Of a stretch of 64,000 nucleotides of DNA, positions 61,986-64,000 are shown one piece after another. This DNA comes from Archaeoglobus neptunius (GTDB lineage: Archaea > Halobacteriota > Archaeoglobi > Archaeoglobales > Archaeoglobaceae). A program made the position numbers and the translations under genes. The DNA lies in the NCBI RefSeq assembly GCF_016757965.1, contig NZ_JAEKIW010000004.1:62001-126000 (forward strand), written 5' to 3'. The stretch's first letter is position 1. The number at the start of each line of letters is the position of its first letter. The notes below the pieces were generated by a model. That model saw nothing but the letters and a program-made list of their open reading frames with translations. It did not search any database and was not told where the DNA came from.

Positions 61986-64000
61986 GTGGGAAATTGAATG
62001 AGTTGATGGAGAATAGGGATGCGATCTTGCTTGCTGAGATTGGGGCTTTGATTCATGATTTGGGGAAGTTGAGTGAGGAGTTTGTAAGATCAAAGTGTAT
62101 TGAAGAATCTGATAAAAATTGGATTCACCACACTGCAGTTATTGAACTCGATATGCATAGAGGGGTTAAATACGCAAATGACATTAGAAGGATACTAAAA
62201 AATATTAAAATAAATATCAATCGGAAGACAATTGCATTATACGATTTTATTTTAGGTCATCATCCTAAGAATTGGGGTAGAAAAGAAAAATGGGATAAAC
62301 TAGAAAGCTTTGAATTCGAGTATCCTGCCTACGATAAAGGTTTGATTTTGTTGAAATTCATTATAGCCTCAGATACTTTTGATAGTGAAGAGGACAAATC
62401 CTACTGTAAAGATCCGCAAAGTGTCTGCGGTATATACAAATCGACATCTTTTGGCTTTGAAGAGGATGTAATCATACCTCAATCTTTGAAAGATGAAAGA
62501 GTAAAGATTTATAAAGTTCTAAGAGACTGGCTGGATTCTTGTAATATTAGAGAAATTATCGATAAGAGGCTCAAAATTCTCAATAAAATCAAAGAGTCAT
62601 TTTCTAAAACACTTGGAGAGACAAGGAGGTCAGCAAACGATGTTACTTTATGGGATCATTCGTACATGACAGCAAGCATGATGAAAGCTCTTTTAGCACA
62701 ATACATTTTGTGTAAATATTTCGAAAATGAAGATAACTGCAAAGAATTTCTAAAAGAAGTAAAGCAAGCAGATACTGCTCCTAAGCAGATAGTATTGAAT
62801 ACTAAACCATTCAAAATATTCTCAGTGGGCTGGAATTTATTCGAATTTCTAAAGCAATCTCACAAAATTCCAGATGTAATTGGTAGAATTAGGATTTTAG
62901 AGGAAATAAGGAATTCTATTAGAAAAATTGTGGAGGAAGAATATGCCTTAGGTAATTCGATCTATGAGGATGATTTTGGAATATACTTTTTAATTCCATC
63001 GGTATTAAGCGATGATGATCTGAAAGAAGTTAAAGAAAGGATTTTCGATGTATTTAACGAAAAAGTGGGTGGTATATTATTACCAGTATTCCATCTTGAG
63101 GAACCAAATCCCAGCGAAGAATTTAGAATCGGAAAATTGCTTACTAAAGCGATGGAAAATATTGGAAAATACGTGAAATCTCACAAAATTGAGTTGATTA
63201 AAGCTCCCACTTGGATTTGTTCATGGAATGAATCCGTGCGATTATCCAAAGAAAAACTTGTTTGCAACGTCTGTGGTAAGGGATTTTACTGCAAAGGTGA
63301 TGATGAAAAGATTTGCGAGACCTGCAAGGATATAAGAAGTAAGGGTAGGGTAAAAGAAATTTCGCAAACAGTCTTTATTGATGAGATTGCTTGGAATCCC
63401 GATGAAAAACAGTACGAAAATGCTTGCTTGCTAATTGCTAAGTTTGATTTGGATGAGTGGTTAAATGGTAGATTTGTTCAGAGTTTGTTTATTAGAGAAC
63501 CAGATAAATACTATGATGATCTAAACTGGAATAGTGGTGAAAATCTTCCCGGTCTAGCGGGTGTACTTGGTAAAGCACTTAAAGATAAAATAAAATCAAA
63601 TGTATGGGATGAAGAAGCAGAGAAAAACGTATATAATGCTGTTAAATCATTTTTACATGATAAAGTACCCATAATAAGGGGAAATTCTACAAAAACTGTA
63701 GCTCTTGGTGTAATCAAGCTGATAGAAGAAGAGATTAAAGATGGGAAAACGTTAACGGATATTCTAAATAGAGAGAAGCATGAGCATTTTATCTCAAATA
63801 CTGCTTTTGATTTTGAATATTTAGATAATTTAGTACTCTCAAAGCCCCCATCACCATCCCGTTTGATGCGTGTTTGGCGTGATACTACAAACTTTTTCAG
63901 TACAGTTGCCAAGAAAATTGAAGCTCCAGATGTGGTGGCATGTAATATTAGGATAAAGGATTTCACATTAAAGGGCAAAAAACTGGTTGAAGGTTTGGCT
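61982..64000 (+). CDS. csx11: Cas10-family protein, Csx11-like, partial
   Basis: 673 codons are visible from ATG at 61982, and the gene continues past the window. An N-terminal HD-like motif AEIGALIHDLGKLSEEF near 18 (HD intact), RRSANDVTLWDHSYMTASMM, a zinc set CNVCGKGFYC...CETC near 430, TVFIDEIAWN, LLIAKFDLDEWLNGRF and PSPSRLMRVWRDTTNFFSTV are Csx11 features. In Cas10 this subunit makes cyclic oligoadenylate through a GGDD motif; none occurs in the visible part. Confidence 0.85.
   Translation, partial: MSGKLNELMENRDAILLAEIGALIHDLGKLSEEFVRSKCIEESDKNWIHHTAVIELDMHRGVKYANDIRRILKNIKININRKTIALYDFILGHHPKNWGRKEKWDKLESFEFEYPAYDKGLILLKFIIASDTFDSEEDKSYCKDPQSVCGIYKSTSFGFEEDVIIPQSLKDERVKIYKVLRDWLDSCNIREIIDKRLKILNKIKESFSKTLGETRRSANDVTLWDHSYMTASMMKALLAQYILCKYFENEDNCKEFLKEVKQADTAPKQIVLNTKPFKIFSVGWNLFEFLKQSHKIPDVIGRIRILEEIRNSIRKIVEEEYALGNSIYEDDFGIYFLIPSVLSDDDLKEVKERIFDVFNEKVGGILLPVFHLEEPNPSEEFRIGKLLTKAMENIGKYVKSHKIELIKAPTWICSWNESVRLSKEKLVCNVCGKGFYCKGDDEKICETCKDIRSKGRVKEISQTVFIDEIAWNPDEKQYENACLLIAKFDLDEWLNGRFVQSLFIREPDKYYDDLNWNSGENLPGLAGVLGKALKDKIKSNVWDEEAEKNVYNAVKSFLHDKVPIIRGNSTKTVALGVIKLIEEEIKDGKTLTDILNREKHEHFISNTAFDFEYLDNLVLSKPPSPSRLMRVWRDTTNFFSTVAKKIEAPDVVACNIRIKDFTLKGKKLVEGLA

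Overview
The window comes from a hyperthermophilic euryarchaeon, most likely a member of the Archaeoglobales (Archaeoglobus/Ferroglobus/Geoglobus). The evidence is archaeal information genes (exosome, proteasome, RNA polymerase subunit D with two ferredoxin clusters, GatE), leaderless TATA promoters, a tRNA with a bulge-helix-bulge intron, and an HSR1-Cdc48-Hsp20 heat-shock operon in the order known from A. fulgidus, with its CTAAC-N5-GTTAG operator. Names rest on reading the sequence; no database search was run.

Positions 1-2.2 kb (minus) hold four overlapping genes for small single-pass envelope proteins with pilin-like N-termini. At 2.3-6.3 kb (minus) is an RNA/protein quality-control operon: rnp2, psmA, sdo1, rrp4, rrp41, rrp42. 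At 6.6-8.8 kb (plus) is rps13-rps4-rps11-rpoD. At 8.8-16.2 kb are an aldehyde:ferredoxin oxidoreductase, a membrane Clp-fold protease, an archaeal relative of the CDIN1 nuclease, a fused hexulose-phosphate synthase/RraA protein, a lipoamide-dehydrogenase-like flavoprotein, tRNA-Ser(UGA) and an intron-containing tRNA-Glu(UUC). At 16.4-23.3 kb lie the heat-shock operon, a divergent MoxR/VWA pair and a KaiC/RAD55-like ATPase. At 23.3-27.4 kb are the fructose-bisphosphate aldolase/phosphatase, a degenerate ThiF-like gene, gatE and an SCP2-like gene, followed by about 470 bases of mostly decayed sequence.

At 27.9-31.4 kb are an XRE regulator with a DUF2178 membrane protein, a two-gene methyltransferase unit (mtrH plus DUF2193) and a small membrane protein whose end is built from a duplicated piece of a distant gene. 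At 31.5-41.7 kb is a metal/tetrapyrrole cluster: BtuD/BtuC/BtuF-type importer, fused ChlI-ChlD chelatase, CobN, a frameshifted radical SAM protein and a nitrilase. At 41.9-49.8 kb is a type IV pilus-like locus: three pilins, a Cys-rich protein, ATPase, TadC-like protein and two minor pilins, followed by an asparagine-synthase-like protein and a YkgJ-type protein. The pilus and btuF promoters share an ATCAAAT-NN-ATTTGA operator-like repeat.

The accessory region (49.9-64 kb) is AT-rich. It holds a type I (I-A-like) effector set (cas6, fused helicase-HD cas3, cas8a-like, csa5-like, cas7, cas5), then a decayed HEPN/MNT pair and an intact MNT/HEPN pair, then a type III module built around a Csx11-like Cas10. 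In that module cmr1 is split at a run of ten A, and a complete AbiEi/AbiEii toxin-antitoxin pair sits between a RAMP gene and csx11. Every junction there is a start/stop overlap. No cas1, cas2, cas4 or CRISPR array is visible. The window ends inside csx11.
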